DNA of 44,187 nt from Paracoccus sp. S-4012 (GTDB taxonomy: Bacteria; Pseudomonadota; Alphaproteobacteria; Rhodobacterales; Rhodobacteraceae): contig NZ_WKKA01000020.1 of NCBI RefSeq assembly GCF_009674885.1, positions 1-44,187 of the forward strand. Reading direction: 5' to 3'. Below, in pieces: positions 30,999 through 39,683 of this stretch. How positions within the stretch are numbered: position 1 is the first letter of the stretch; the number at the start of each line of letters is the position of its first letter. Position numbers and translations under genes: made by a program. The notes beneath the pieces are model-generated. The model did no database searches, was not told the origin of the DNA, and saw only the letters and a list, made by a program, of their open reading frames with translations.

Positions 30999-33104
30999 AT
31001 GAACCGTATAAGTAAAATCTTGATCTTGGTCGGCGTTACTGTGCTTCTGTTGGGAAGCGCGCAGCAGACAATCCATGTATTTCCGCAGCCGGGCGCAACG
31101 GCAGTTCACCCCGGTGGCCCGTTTGCGATCAGGTTCGCCAATCGCGTGACTGATGGGGTCAAGGTGTCCCTCCGGGGTCCTGACGGTCAAAGCCTCGCCA
31201 TTGATACCCGCATCACATCGGATGACAGGTCGCTGCTCGTCGAGCCGCGTGCGCCGCTGGAATGGCAGACGCGATATGAGCTCTGCATTTTCAGGGCGCG
31301 ATACTCGATCTTCAAGGTAATCCCCGGCGAGCATCATTCCTGCTCGCCCTTCGGGACGATGCCGAAGCGTGCCGCCGAGGGCCCGGCCGACGCTCCGATC
31401 CTCGTTGCGGAGGGACGCGACCGGCCCAACAGTCGTTACTATCGTGCGATCCTTGAGGCCGAGGGGATGAACGCCTTCGCGAATATCTCACTCGACGACC
31501 TGACAGAAGCCGATCTCGCCGCACGCGCCGTGGTGATCCTCGACAGCGGCACTCTTCCGCAGCCCCTGCACGCCGCGCTTGTTTCCTGGGTAAGGGCCGG
31601 AGGGCTGCTGATCATCATGCGGCCGAGTTCGGAACTGCGACAACTATTTGGCTTGCCAGGAGAGGTCGGAGGCCCGCTCGACACCGCCCTGTTGCTGCCG
31701 GACAGACGTTCCCCGATATCAGTCGGGCTGTCTCGCGCACCGTTCCAGATCCACGGTCCGATCGACCCGATTTCCGTTGATCCGGGATCGCCGGAGTCGT
31801 GGCACAGCCTGGCATCCCTTGCCAGCCCGACCGGTGAAGCCATCGCCGGTCAGACCGTGACCTGGACGGAGCTCGGGCAAGGTCATGTCGCCAGTTTCGC
31901 CTTCGATGTTGCCAGATCCACCATCCTGACCCGGCAGGGAAACCCGCTGTGGATCGACGAAGAGCGTGACGGATCCGAACCGCTGCGTCCGAACGACCTG
32001 TTCTACCCTAACTTCGTAAACTTGAAGCATGCCGGGGTTCCGGCCGCAGATGAACTTCAGCGCCTGCTGGTCAATCTGATCCTGTCCAAGGCACCGATGC
32101 CGCTGCCGCGCCTCTGGTACCTTCCGGACCAGAGGCGAGCGGCGATCATCATGACGGGCGACGATCACGCGACCGGCGGAGGCACGCCTCGGCTTTTCGG
32201 CTGGCTTGACCTGCTGAGCCCACCGGACTGCGATTTCGACGCGTGGGAGTGCTTGCGTGCGACGGCCTATCTGACCCCGGGAACCAAACTCGAGGCGCGG
32301 ACGGCGACGAGCTACGCCCGAAAAGGGTTCGAGATCGGCGTCCATGTCGATACCGGATGCGAGACGCCGATCACACGGGACTCTCTGGGTCAGGTGCTGC
32401 GCTCGCAGATCGAGAGCTTTCGCGAGCATTATCCGGACCTGCCTCAGCAGCGCACACACCGGATGCATTGCCTGTCCTGGACAGGCTGGGCCGATGTGCC
32501 GAAGGAAGAGCGTGAGTTGGGCATTCGCTTTGATCTCAACTATTATCTGTGGCCGCCGGAGTGGATCGACGGGCGGCAGATATTTTTGACCGGGTCGGGG
32601 TTGCCGATGCCCTATGCCGATCTGAACGGCGACCTGATCGACATCTACCAGGCGGCGAGCCACCTCGTGGATGAGTCCGGAGTGCCGCAAGCATACGGAA
32701 TTCGCCAGATGCTCGATGGTGCGCTCGGCCCGGATCAGTATTTTGGAGCCTTCGGTACGCACTATGACTATACGGACGATTTCGCGCAGCTGCTGGCAAG
32801 CTTTGGCACGGAAAACGGCGTCGCTCTGATCACCGCGCAGCAGATTCTGGACTGGCTTGATGGCCGGAACGCCTCGGGTTTCACGGACGTGGGTTGGGAC
32901 GGAGATACATTGACCTTTGATGTCAGTCTTGCACCCGGTGCTGAGCGGGCCTCGGTCCTGCTACCGGCCCGTTTCGGCGCAGGGCATCTGGTCGATGTAA
33001 CCTGTGGGAGGCGGAAGCTGCCCCAGACCCACGAGACGATCAAAGGGATGGGGATGGTGTTCTTCCCCGCGGAGCCAGGAGAATGCAGCGCGCGCTATGA
33101 CTAA
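30999..33104 (+). CDS. Polysaccharide deacetylase-like exported protein
   Basis: 701 residues. N-terminal hydrophobic segment (ILILVGVTVLLLG) as signal or anchor; residues 25-110 resemble a bacterial Ig-like Big_5 domain (GATAVHPGGPFAIRF); residues about 130-370 have a glutamine-amidotransferase-like fold (ILVAEGRDRPNSRYYRAI); the C-terminal part has NodB-like motifs IIMTGDDHA, EIGVHVDTGCE and RTHRMHCLSW, resembling the metal-binding Asp/His set of CE4 deacetylases but not matching it exactly. It could deacetylate a surface glycan. Transcribed alone; the end overlaps the decayed mazE by 8 bp. Confidence 0.65.
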   Translation: MNRISKILILVGVTVLLLGSAQQTIHVFPQPGATAVHPGGPFAIRFANRVTDGVKVSLRGPDGQSLAIDTRITSDDRSLLVEPRAPLEWQTRYELCIFRARYSIFKVIPGEHHSCSPFGTMPKRAAEGPADAPILVAEGRDRPNSRYYRAILEAEGMNAFANISLDDLTEADLAARAVVILDSGTLPQPLHAALVSWVRAGGLLIIMRPSSELRQLFGLPGEVGGPLDTALLLPDRRSPISVGLSRAPFQIHGPIDPISVDPGSPESWHSLASLASPTGEAIAGQTVTWTELGQGHVASFAFDVARSTILTRQGNPLWIDEERDGSEPLRPNDLFYPNFVNLKHAGVPAADELQRLLVNLILSKAPMPLPRLWYLPDQRRAAIIMTGDDHATGGGTPRLFGWLDLLSPPDCDFDAWECLRATAYLTPGTKLEARTATSYARKGFEIGVHVDTGCETPITRDSLGQVLRSQIESFREHYPDLPQQRTHRMHCLSWTGWADVPKEERELGIRFDLNYYLWPPEWIDGRQIFLTGSGLPMPYADLNGDLIDIYQAASHLVDESGVPQAYGIRQMLDGALGPDQYFGAFGTHYDYTDDFAQLLASFGTENGVALITAQQILDWLDGRNASGFTDVGWDGDTLTFDVSLAPGAERASVLLPARFGAGHLVDVTCGRRKLPQTHETIKGMGMVFFPAEPGECSARYD

Positions 33105-33328
33105 CAGGCCCCGCCGTCCTCGGCCTCCTCGAGGCGAGACGTTCTCGACCTACGTTGTCAACCGGCTGCTGTCCGACACCCGCCGCCCCGGCTTCGCGGC
33201 CGAGGCCAAGCGGCAGGCGACGCTGGTGAACGAGGCCGGCGCTCGCGACCCCCGACCTGGCCCGCCTCATGGATGCTGCACTGGCCGCGCTGCTTGACGA
33301 TCTGGACGACCGCGAAGGCCGGGAGTGA
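33097..33328 (+). pseudogene. Frameshifted mazE-like antitoxin
   Basis: DTRRPGFAAEAKRQATLVNEAGARD matches the MazE/DUF3018 core of the gene at 18108-18326. The frame then breaks in a five-C run (about 33248-33252); removing one C would continue as PDLARLMDAALAALLDDL to the TGA at 33326-33328, which overlaps the mazF start. The first 30 residues do not resemble the family, so the front may come from elsewhere. Confidence 0.72.
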
Positions 33329-33650
33329 GGCGCGGTGACCTTGTGACGGTCGCCTTGCAGGGGGACCACGACAAGCCACGCCCAGCGCTTGTGATCCAGT
33401 CGGACGTGTGCGGAGCCATGTGCTCGCGTACCGTGCTGCTGCTCACCTCGGACCCGGCCGACGCGCCGCTGCTGCGCGTGCGGGTCGAGCCAACGCCGGC
33501 CAACGGGCTGCACGTGCCGTCCTGGGTGATGATCGACAAGGCCATGACGATGCGGCCGACCGAATGGGTGCCCCGTTCGGCCGCCTCGATGATGCGGCGA
33601 TGGTCGCCGTGAACCGGTCCCTGGCGCTGTTTCTGGGGCTGGCTGGATGA
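33325..33650 (+). pseudogene. Frameshifted mazF toxin
   Basis: GTG 33325 opens a MazF frame (RRGDLVTVALQGDHDKPRPALVIQS; VPSWVMIDKAMTMRPTE) that breaks at about 33563. The C terminus continues in the next frame as GAPFGRLDDAAMVAVNRSLALFLGL, ending 33650. Restoring one missing base gives a full MazF of about 108 residues. With its antitoxin also frameshifted, the pair is dead, or it carries sequencing errors at both places. Confidence 0.8.
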
Positions 33651-33722
33651 AAGTCCTTGCGCCTTACCGCCCACGGCTGCCGGGCGCCGGCAGGCGCGCA
33701 GTCAGGGTCCTCGGGCCCGTTC

Positions 33723-33941
33723 TCAGGACGCGTGGCTGGCCTTCTGGGCGAAGATCTCCACCTCGTCCCCGAGCTCATCGAGGAGCGTGGAGAAGCCCCT
33801 CGAGAGGCCATCCCACTCTTCGGGCGTCATGTCCGCCGGATAGCCGATGCGGTCCGCCAGGTCCGCGATCGCGCGGGCCCGTGTCCCGATCATCCGGGCC
33901 TTGGCCCTGGCTTCCTGGAGGGGCTCGGGGAGTGCTGTCAT
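33723..33941 (-). CDS. Hypothetical helical protein, 72 residues
   Basis: Mostly helical (LPEPLQEARAKARMIGTRARAIADLADRIGYP), then MTPEEWDGLSRGFSTLLDELG. AAGGAACC lies upstream of ATG 33941; the open frame extends further but without support. No family recognised; small helical plasmid proteins of this sort are common. It faces away from the AT-rich island. Confidence 0.5.
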   Translation of the reverse strand: MTALPEPLQEARAKARMIGTRARAIADLADRIGYPADMTPEEWDGLSRGFSTLLDELGDEVEIFAQKASHAS

Positions 33942-34028
33942 GCTCGTCGGTTCCTTCGAATCCGGATGCGGTCCGAGGGGGGGACTCCCCACCGACAGAC
34001 CGACAACTCTGCCGTTTCTGGGATTGTT

Positions 34029-34057
34029 GGGCATGGCCCCTGCAGGGGGCCATGCCC
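34029..34057. terminator. Strong inverted repeat, terminator-like
   Basis: GGGCATGGCCCC-TGCAG-GGGGCCATGCCC is a perfect 12-bp stem followed by TTT. It forms the left edge of the repeat copy at 34030-34116. Confidence 0.7.
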
Positions 34058-34116
34058 TTTACACATCGGGGTTCCATATCCGTCAACAGCAATCCTGAGC
34101 TTCAGGGTGTCTCAGG
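34030..34116. repeat. Dispersed repeat, copy A
   Basis: About 85 bp similar to 36119-36201. Core: ATCCGTCAACAGCAATC, then TGAGCTT and AGGGTGTCTC, with one indel and a single substitution inside a 35-base core; both copies begin with a GC-rich hairpin (CATGGCCCC...). The two copies are direct repeats bracketing about 2.1 kb that contains the AT-rich island and the PhyH gene. Confidence 0.8.
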
Positions 34117-34161
34117 TCACACTTCATGAAGGCTCTTTATCCCTTCTCTCTCTCCTCTAAC

Positions 34162-34228
34162 GGATAAGGGTTCCTTCTCTCGTCGGAAAAGGGCTACGCC
34201 CTTTTCCTCCTCAAAGGAACCCTTATCC
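34162..34228. repeat. Nested inverted repeats (cruciform-capable)
   Basis: Outer arms GGATAAGGGTTCCTT (34162-34176) and AAGGAACCCTTATCC (34214-34228) match over 15 bp. Inside them sits a second perfect hairpin GGAAAAGGGC-TAC-GCCCTTTTCC (34185-34207). No gene covers it. Possible roles: structured RNA, single-strand initiation site, or recombination target. Confidence 0.85.
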
Positions 34229-34240
34229 TTAAGGGACTTC

Positions 34241-34400
34241 TTTCTTTGGGAAAGGTAAGACGAAGTAGGATAAGTGAATCAAGTAGTATAAAAATCTATG
34301 AATCTTATATATAAGGAATCTCGTATCTCAAATAAATAATCTCAAATGAATCATATAAGAGAGATATATATATATACCCCCAGTATCTCTACTCTAAAGA
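34241..34400. other. AT-rich low-complexity island
   Basis: Roughly three quarters A+T by eye, with runs such as ATATATATATA near 34365 and repeated AATCTxAAATxAAT patterns, in a plasmid that is otherwise GC-rich. No frame of note. A plausible site for strand opening, curved DNA or H-NS binding. Confidence 0.75.
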
Positions 34401-35132
34401 TTGACTGAGGGTAAGGGGAGGAAGATCAAGATAGCACGTCGTGTCAAGGTCGTGAAGCGGGATAAGTTACGAACTCGGCAAGGGTGACGGAAAAGACGCG
34501 GCTTGCAAGCTCTACCCGGACACCAGCAATGCCGCCGCCGCAGGGTTACGAAAACACTGACGCTCGCAGAGCCGCACAGCGGGCCGTCTCGCGGCCATGT
34601 CGGTTTCTCGGTGGTCTGGCCCTTCGAGAGCCCCACCCTGGCCCTTGGTAGTGGCTCCAGAGCCTTCTAGGGTCACGCGGCGACGTGACCGGGCCCGTCG
34701 TGCGGCCTACCGGGCAGCCGCCGCGATGCAGAGGCCTCGGAGGGCTGCGCTTGACCAACGCTGGGCCTCGCTGCGCGCGGCGGTCGAGCGGGCTTCAGCG
34801 ACGATTTGCTGGTCAGCGGTCGGGAGCGAAGCCGGTGGGAACAAATTGCGCGGATCCTGATTGCGCGGCAGGCTTATAGGCTTGCAGATCTCTTGCAGAT
34901 TGAATGTGCATCGCCGCGCTCCCGTTCGCATCGAGGCAAAAAATACAGCAAAACGCCTAGGCGGTCCCTTCGTTTGAAGTATCCCCAAGCGCAAACAGCC
35001 AGGTTTCACGGGTGGTTCAGCAACTCTGCTGTCTTGCTCATCGCAATCACCGTCTCATTATTGTTCGCGTATCCGTGAGCCTTGGGTTGACCAGTTCCTT
35101 TCCGTTCGAACAATATCTTCTGGAAAAACTCC
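34401..35132. other. Gene-poor stretch before the PhyH gene
   Basis: Short frames exist on both strands (for example 34597-34860, Arg/Ala-rich) but none has a ribosome site or known domain. The PhyH promoter is presumably between 35040 and 35130. Confidence 0.5.
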
Positions 35133-35984
35133 ATGGCAGCATCCAAAGAAGTCGCAGTAGAACCGGCGGGCCCCGTCGTCTCGGACCTCAGAACCAACGG
35201 CTATGCCATCTTCCCGAATGTCCTGACATCCTCACAGATCGACCAGTTGCGAGGGATCGTCGCCTCGCACCTGGGGGGGTATGGGCGGCCAAGATACGGC
35301 GGCAGGTTTCAGCTACGTAGCATGAACCGCGATCCGGCGCTGGCGCGGTTGCTGTCCTGCAGCGCCATTGCCGAGGTGATGAAGTCCTGCACCTCGCCCG
35401 ACGACCCGGTGCTCACCGGCGAATGCGACATCATGGCTGATACCACCTCAAGCTGGCACAAGGACATCACCAGCGACATGGGGCTTGACGGAGCCATTTA
35501 TCGCGACGCCACCTTCCAGGTTTTCAAGCTCGCCATCTACCTGCAAGACCAGCCCGCAGGGTCGCGGTCGGCCTTGAAGGTGCGTCCGGGCACTCATCTG
35601 CGAACCGATGGCGAAGAGATGCCAGCCACAGCGCTGCCCATTCGACGTGGCGATGTCGCGGTCTTCGACGTGCGCATCAACCATGCAGGGCAGCTTCCGA
35701 CCTTGGGCGAGCGCCTCGCCCACCGACTGGCAGTCTGGTTCGCCAGGGCCCTCGGAGGGGATCCCGAGGTTACCTATACCCGCCTGAGGGAAAACTATCG
35801 TGCGCTCATGGCCAAGAGGCAGAGCCGGCTCGCGGTGTTTATGACCTTCGGTCCCAACGGTCCGGCGTTGCAGGCCTACGAGAAGGCAGGCCGGCATCGA
35901 CATGGGCCGCTGCCTGCCGACATCGATGCTGCAGCCGTGGCCGACTTCGCGGCACAGGGCGTCAGGATCGTCCAGGCAACGTGA
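35133..35984 (+). CDS. Phytanoyl-CoA dioxygenase-family (PhyH) protein
   Basis: 283 residues. A double-stranded beta-helix Fe(II)/2-oxoglutarate dioxygenase: the HxD motif is WHKDIT near residue 109-114, the distal His is in DVRINHAGQ near 185-193, and RLAVWFA follows with an Arg for 2-oxoglutarate. The substrate is unknown; family members hydroxylate lipids, sugars-linked metabolites and antibiotics. ATG 35133 has only a weak ribosome site (CTGGAAAAACT). The gene lies between the two 80-bp repeats, so it may have arrived as a unit with the AT-rich island. Confidence 0.82.
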   Translation: MAASKEVAVEPAGPVVSDLRTNGYAIFPNVLTSSQIDQLRGIVASHLGGYGRPRYGGRFQLRSMNRDPALARLLSCSAIAEVMKSCTSPDDPVLTGECDIMADTTSSWHKDITSDMGLDGAIYRDATFQVFKLAIYLQDQPAGSRSALKVRPGTHLRTDGEEMPATALPIRRGDVAVFDVRINHAGQLPTLGERLAHRLAVWFARALGGDPEVTYTRLRENYRALMAKRQSRLAVFMTFGPNGPALQAYEKAGRHRHGPLPADIDAAAVADFAAQGVRIVQAT

Positions 35985-36309
35985 CCGAAGCGCCGGCTTC
36001 CGTTCAGACGCAGCCTCCAGTTCACCCAGTAACGCCCGGCGCAGGTGCCACCGCCGCAGATGCTGATCTGGGAGCTGGAAGGGATTTCCGTCGAGCCGCG
36101 AGCCTTGACTGACACCCATCATGGCCCCCGGTGGGGGCGAACCCCTTTTACACCGGATTTCAGATCCGTCAACAGCAATCTGAGCTTTAGGGTGTCTCCG
36201 GATCGAACCCGCACCTTTCGAGCCGATCAGGATTTAGGTGAGTTCCTGCTGTCATGGTTGAGGTCATGTTCAGGTCCAGCAACGCCACATCCGTCTGGAA
36301 CTGCTGAAC
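35985..36309. other. Intergenic holding repeat copy B
   Basis: No supported gene. It contains the repeat at 36119-36201 and otherwise unassigned sequence leading into a broken gene. Confidence 0.5.
36119..36201. repeat. Dispersed repeat, copy B
   Basis: Second copy in the same orientation as 34030-34116. The hairpin part is degenerate (GGCCCCCGGTGGGGGC), while the core is well kept. Origin unknown: insertion-site duplication, a regulatory cassette or the 3' end of a lost gene are all possible. Confidence 0.8.
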
Positions 36310-37284
36310 TTGTTCAACTTCCAGTCTTTAAGGCTGAACTCCGTCAGAACCTGCTTGAGGCGCAGGGGTCATGCAGGCGGTGACCGGCACGGCCAGACCA
36401 ACAGGGTGGCGCGCAACAACGGCTGGAAGGGCTATGTGCCGTCGCTGACCCAGCAGGGCTCGGCCCTGATCGTGATCAAGGACGCGGATGCGGAAGACTA
36501 CATCCGCAAGGGCTTCGTCCGGGTCGGGGATTATCCCTCCGATCCGAACGAGAACAGCCGGGCGCCGCGGGGCTATTACATGAGCTCGGTGGCCGGCAAG
36601 GCGGCCTACCGCCAGGGCATCGCCCAGACCGTGCACGAGAGCTGGCAGGGGGTCGATGCCCGGACCGGGCAGTCCCTGCCGGGGAAGACCGCGGGGCTGT
36701 TCCTCGGCGCCGGTGCGGCGCGTCTGGCGCGTGAGATCGACCGCCACCCGGGGAACCATGACGGACAGGATCCCGCCATGCACCTGCTGCCGATCCTCGA
36801 CGAGAACGGCGAGGTGGTGGCCTACGAGCGGCCGATGGATCCGGCGCAGCTGGCGAAGCTGCCGAAGGACACGCATCTGGGGCGCATGCTCGGGGTCTGG
36901 GCCGGGCGGATCGTCGAGGAGAACATCTCCGACGAGATCAACACCACGCTGGTGCAGACCCTGAAGCAGATCTGGGATGGCGAGCGGAAGAAGGGCGAGA
37001 CTGGCCGGAGCGAAGGGTCTGCGCACCGCACCGATCTGCTGGCGTCGTTCATGGCTCTGGCTCAGGTGGACACCGATCTGCGCGAGACCCTGGGGAAGAT
37101 GAAGCCGCCCAAGGTGGCCGAGCTGCAGTGGGGCTCGGTCGATGACTGGGTCCGCAGCATCATGGCGATGGCGACCAACCTGATCACCCGGCTGTCGCTG
37201 AAGCCGCGGTTGGCGCGCCCATGCACGCGCCTTCGGGGGAGTGTCCGGGGGTCTTTTGCAAGGCGGCGGGCGGCACGGTGGTGA
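36310..37284 (+). pseudogene. Internal fragment of a large unrecognised protein
   Basis: From about 36405 to 37205 the frame has good coding character (GWKGYVPSLTQQGSALIVIK, GYYMSSVAGKAAYRQGIAQ, HLLPILDENGEVVAYERPMD, LPKDTHLGRMLGVWAGRIVEE). Before and after it the translation turns Arg/Cys-rich and non-native, and no start with a ribosome site exists. This looks like a slice of a much larger phage- or plasmid-type protein, cut at both ends. I cannot name the family. Confidence 0.55.
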
Positions 37285-37349
37285 CCAACGATGATGGCAG
37301 CTCGTACTGCGCCTTCTGGATCAAGCACCCTTCGCAAGTGCGGAAATGA
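37221..37349 (+). CDS. Small DUF333-like cysteine-containing peptide
   Basis: 42 residues: ECPGVFCKAAGGTVVTNDDG followed by SSYCAFWIKHP. The pattern CxxxGGTxxxxxDGxxYCxF is that of DUF333 domains of small exported proteins. Here the signal peptide and C-terminal part are lacking and the frame begins inside the preceding fragment, so it is probably the remains of a longer gene joined at a deletion. Confidence 0.4.
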   Translation: MHAPSGECPGVFCKAAGGTVVTNDDGSSYCAFWIKHPSQVRK

Positions 37350-37355
37350 CCCGGA

Positions 37356-37664
37356 TCAGGACGGCCACCCTTCCGCCGGCCAGTCTCGGGAGGTGTGGAT
37401 CACCCGGACGATAGCCACTTCCTCCTGCTCGCCCGTTCCGGCGATCACATAGGCGAGGATGTAGGGCAGCCCGGTCACCACCTTCTCGTAGGTGCCTGTC
37501 ACCCGTCCGGGGCGGCCTGTGGGCATGTCGCCAAGGGCCAGGGCAGTCCGATCAAGGACCGCGACCACACGCCGGGCCGCCGCAGGGTTGTCGGCCGCGA
37601 TCCAGGCGATCTGGTCGGCAAGATCTTTCACCGCATCGCTGGACCAGCGAACCGGTCGGCTCAC
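37356..37664 (-). CDS. parE: ParE/RelE-type toxin
   Basis: 102 residues of the RelE/ParE fold: VRWSSDAVKDLADQIAWIA, GRPGRVTGTYEKVVTGLPYILAY and IVRVIHTSRDWP, the usual C-terminal signature (VLRVxHxxRxWP). ParE members poison gyrase. It starts within the end of the antitoxin gene (4-bp overlap). Confidence 0.9.
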   Translation of the reverse strand: MSRPVRWSSDAVKDLADQIAWIAADNPAAARRVVAVLDRTALALGDMPTGRPGRVTGTYEKVVTGLPYILAYVIAGTGEQEEVAIVRVIHTSRDWPAEGWPS

Positions 37665-37927
37665 GCGGGCTCGCCCGATGCCGCGTCGATGGCCCGCTGC
37701 ACGGCCGCCATCGCTTCCTCATGGCTGACGGTGCGGCCAGCGGCCACATCCGCCACCCCTCGCTGGATACCCTCGATGATGGCCAGCTCGCGGTCCACGT
37801 AGGTCTCCACCGCCTCGGCGGCGAGAAAGGACCGGCTGCGCCGGGTCCCCTCCGCCAGTCTCCCCAGCTTTGCTTTCAACTGCGGATCAAGCCGGATCGT
37901 CATCGTAGTGCTGGCAACGCTCATCAT
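37661..37927 (-). CDS. parD: ParD-like ribbon-helix-helix antitoxin
   Basis: 88 residues: RHH domain (TMTIRLDPQLKAKLGRLAEG, RSRSFLAAEAVETYVDRE) and an acidic/helical tail (SHEEAMAAVQRAIDAASGE). ATG 37927 is the first of ATGATG after GGGGAGTCG. It heads the pair and should repress its own promoter. Confidence 0.88.
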   Translation of the reverse strand: MMSVASTTMTIRLDPQLKAKLGRLAEGTRRSRSFLAAEAVETYVDRELAIIEGIQRGVADVAAGRTVSHEEAMAAVQRAIDAASGEPA

Positions 37928-38450
37928 CGACTCCCCAGTATGTGTACATCTGAACACATACGCCGGCTCAGGGTTTCAGGAAAGGTCGATGCCTTCGTGC
38001 TTTCACACCGAGCTTCGGCCAACGTGCCCCCCAGACCAGGAGCCCTGCTTCGGAGCCTAGGATTGCCACGCAAGGAGATCTGGGACGAGGCGGTGAAGAA
38101 GGGCGAGGCCGGCCAGTTCGTGAACGTGGCGACGCCAGCCTGCCGCTGCCCACCGGCGCGATCGGGCGCAAGCGCCCTGTTGCGCCGGTGGATGGAGGAC
38201 CAGGCCATGCCAGCCCATCACCCCCCTGCCCTTGGCTCGTTACTGAGGACCGGCTCCTGCCCCATCGACGCAACGGGGCTCTGGCAGCCCGTATCTTTGC
38301 CGTGGCTCACGGGAGGGGGCGTCCTCGCTGAGCCCGGAGGACATCGCCGCGCGAGCATCGTCGGCAGGGTTCGTCCAAGGCGAAAGCCCTGGATCGCCCC
38401 TGACACCTCCTGAGCCGCAGGAGGCGTCCGGTCGTAGGACGGCCGAGTGG
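37928..38450. other. Non-genic region with coding scrap and hairpin
   Basis: About 38050-38137 the plus strand reads SLGLPRKEIWDEAVKKGEAG then QFVNVA, which looks like real protein but has no start or family I can name. The remainder to 38450 shows nothing. Confidence 0.5.
38150..38191. repeat. Nested hairpin
   Basis: Outer arms CCACCGGCGC (38150-38159) and GCGCCGGTGG (38182-38191) enclose an inner GGGCGC-AA-GCGCCC. Perfect 10-bp outer stem. Terminator, or structure within the coding scrap. Confidence 0.7.
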
Positions 38451-39029
38451 TCAGGTCAGGGTCACCACGATCGCGCGGCAACTGTCCGTGCCGTCTCGCT
38501 GGTAGCTGTGGGTGGCGTCCGAGTCGAAGGCGATGGCATCACCCTCGCCAAGCGTCGTTTGCTCGCCATCGACGTCCACGCGGAGCGTGCCGCTGAGCAC
38601 ATAGACGAACTCCTGCGCACCATGCTGATGCGGCGCCGACGCGACGGCGTCGCTCGGGAAGTCTGCCAGGAAGGCCTCCATCCGCCGCTCGGCAAGGGGA
38701 TAGTCGAGGCTCTCCAGGAAATAGGACGGCCGTGCGTCGCCTGCCGGGATCGGCAGGCGCACGCGCTCACCCCTGCGGGTTACCGCGATGCGGGGGCCTT
38801 CCTTGTTGAAGAAGTGACCGAGGTCCACGCCAAACACGAGGGCAATCCTGACAAGGGTCGGGAGCGTCGGGAACAGCTGCCCGCGCTCGATCTTGGAGAG
38901 CATGGCCGGCGAGAGTCCGGTGTGCTCGCTGAGCTGCACCAACCCGAGCTTCTTCTTCTTCCGCAGGGCCCTGATTCGCGGCCCGATCCGGTACCTCTCA
39001 AGTTCTGTCGTCAGCGTTTCCGAGAGCAC
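38451..39029 (-). CDS. XRE-family regulator with cupin domain
   Basis: 192 residues: helix-turn-helix (IRALRKKKKLGLVQLSEHTG, SPAMLSKIERGQLFPTL) and a C-terminal cupin_2 barrel (HQHGAQEFVYVLSGTLRVDV, DAIAFDSDATHSY) that senses a small ligand. GTG 39029 follows AAAAGGAGTTGGTTCT. It is divergent from the fasciclin and TspO-like genes and so likely controls them; CTACTC/GAGTAG arms at 39091-39119 in between could be its operator. Confidence 0.88.
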   Translation of the reverse strand: MLSETLTTELERYRIGPRIRALRKKKKLGLVQLSEHTGLSPAMLSKIERGQLFPTLPTLVRIALVFGVDLGHFFNKEGPRIAVTRRGERVRLPIPAGDARPSYFLESLDYPLAERRMEAFLADFPSDAVASAPHQHGAQEFVYVLSGTLRVDVDGEQTTLGEGDAIAFDSDATHSYQRDGTDSCRAIVVTLT

Positions 39030-39197
39030 AGAACCAACTCCTTTTCGCGGTGGGACATTGTTGAGGAACGTTTTTAACTGTCAATCAAAACTACTCCATC
39101 ATCACGACAACTTGAGTAGCGCTAAAAACAATTTGCGTATCATGAAAGTCTATCCGGTCAAGGTGACGCCGGAATGCTTCATCGAGGAGAACCCCCA

Positions 39198-39683
39198 ATG
39201 AGACTGACGCGCGCTTTTGCTGCCGCCCTGATCGGCCTTGCCGCTGCCCTTCCGGCACAGGCCGCAGACAAGGACATCGTCGACACCGCGGTCGCCGCGG
39301 GTGACTTCAACACGCTCGCCGCCGCTCTCCAGGCAGCCGACCTGGTGACGACCCTGAAGGGCGAAGGGCCGTTCACGGTATTCGCCCCGACCGACGCCGC
39401 CTTCGCCGCGCTTCCGGCCGGCACTGTGGAGGAGCTGCTGAAGCCCGAGAACAAGCAGCAGCTGATCGACATCCTCACCTACCATGTGGTGCCGGGCGCG
39501 GTGACCGCGGCCGACGTGGTCGGCCTCGACGAGGCGCCCACCGTCAATGGCAAGATGATCGACGTTCAGGTCGATGGCAGCGCGGTTAAGGTGAACGAGG
39601 CCAGCGTGACCGCGACCGACGTGGCCGCCAGCAACGGCGTGATCCATGTCATCGACCAGGTGCTGCTGCCCCCGGAGGGCTGA
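39198..39683 (+). CDS. Fasciclin-domain secreted protein
   Basis: 161 residues. Signal peptide cleaved after AQA (about residue 22), then a single FAS1 domain: [36 protein letters not shown] (H1 box), YHVVPGAV and [13 protein letters not shown] (H2 box). Cell-surface or periplasmic adhesion role in general. GAGGAG precedes ATG 39198. Followed 165 bp later by a TspO-like gene. Confidence 0.92.
   Translation: MRLTRAFAAALIGLAAALPAQAADKDIVDTAVAAGDFNTLAAALQAADLVTTLKGEGPFTVFAPTDAAFAALPAGTVEELLKPENKQQLIDILTYHVVPGAVTAADVVGLDEAPTVNGKMIDVQVDGSAVKVNEASVTATDVAASNGVIHVIDQVLLPPEG

Noticed and set aside
36190..36225. tRNA-like T-arm on the minus strand (GGGTTCGATCC)
   Set aside because: The flanking bases do not form the 5-bp T stem, and no acceptor or anticodon arms could be drawn.
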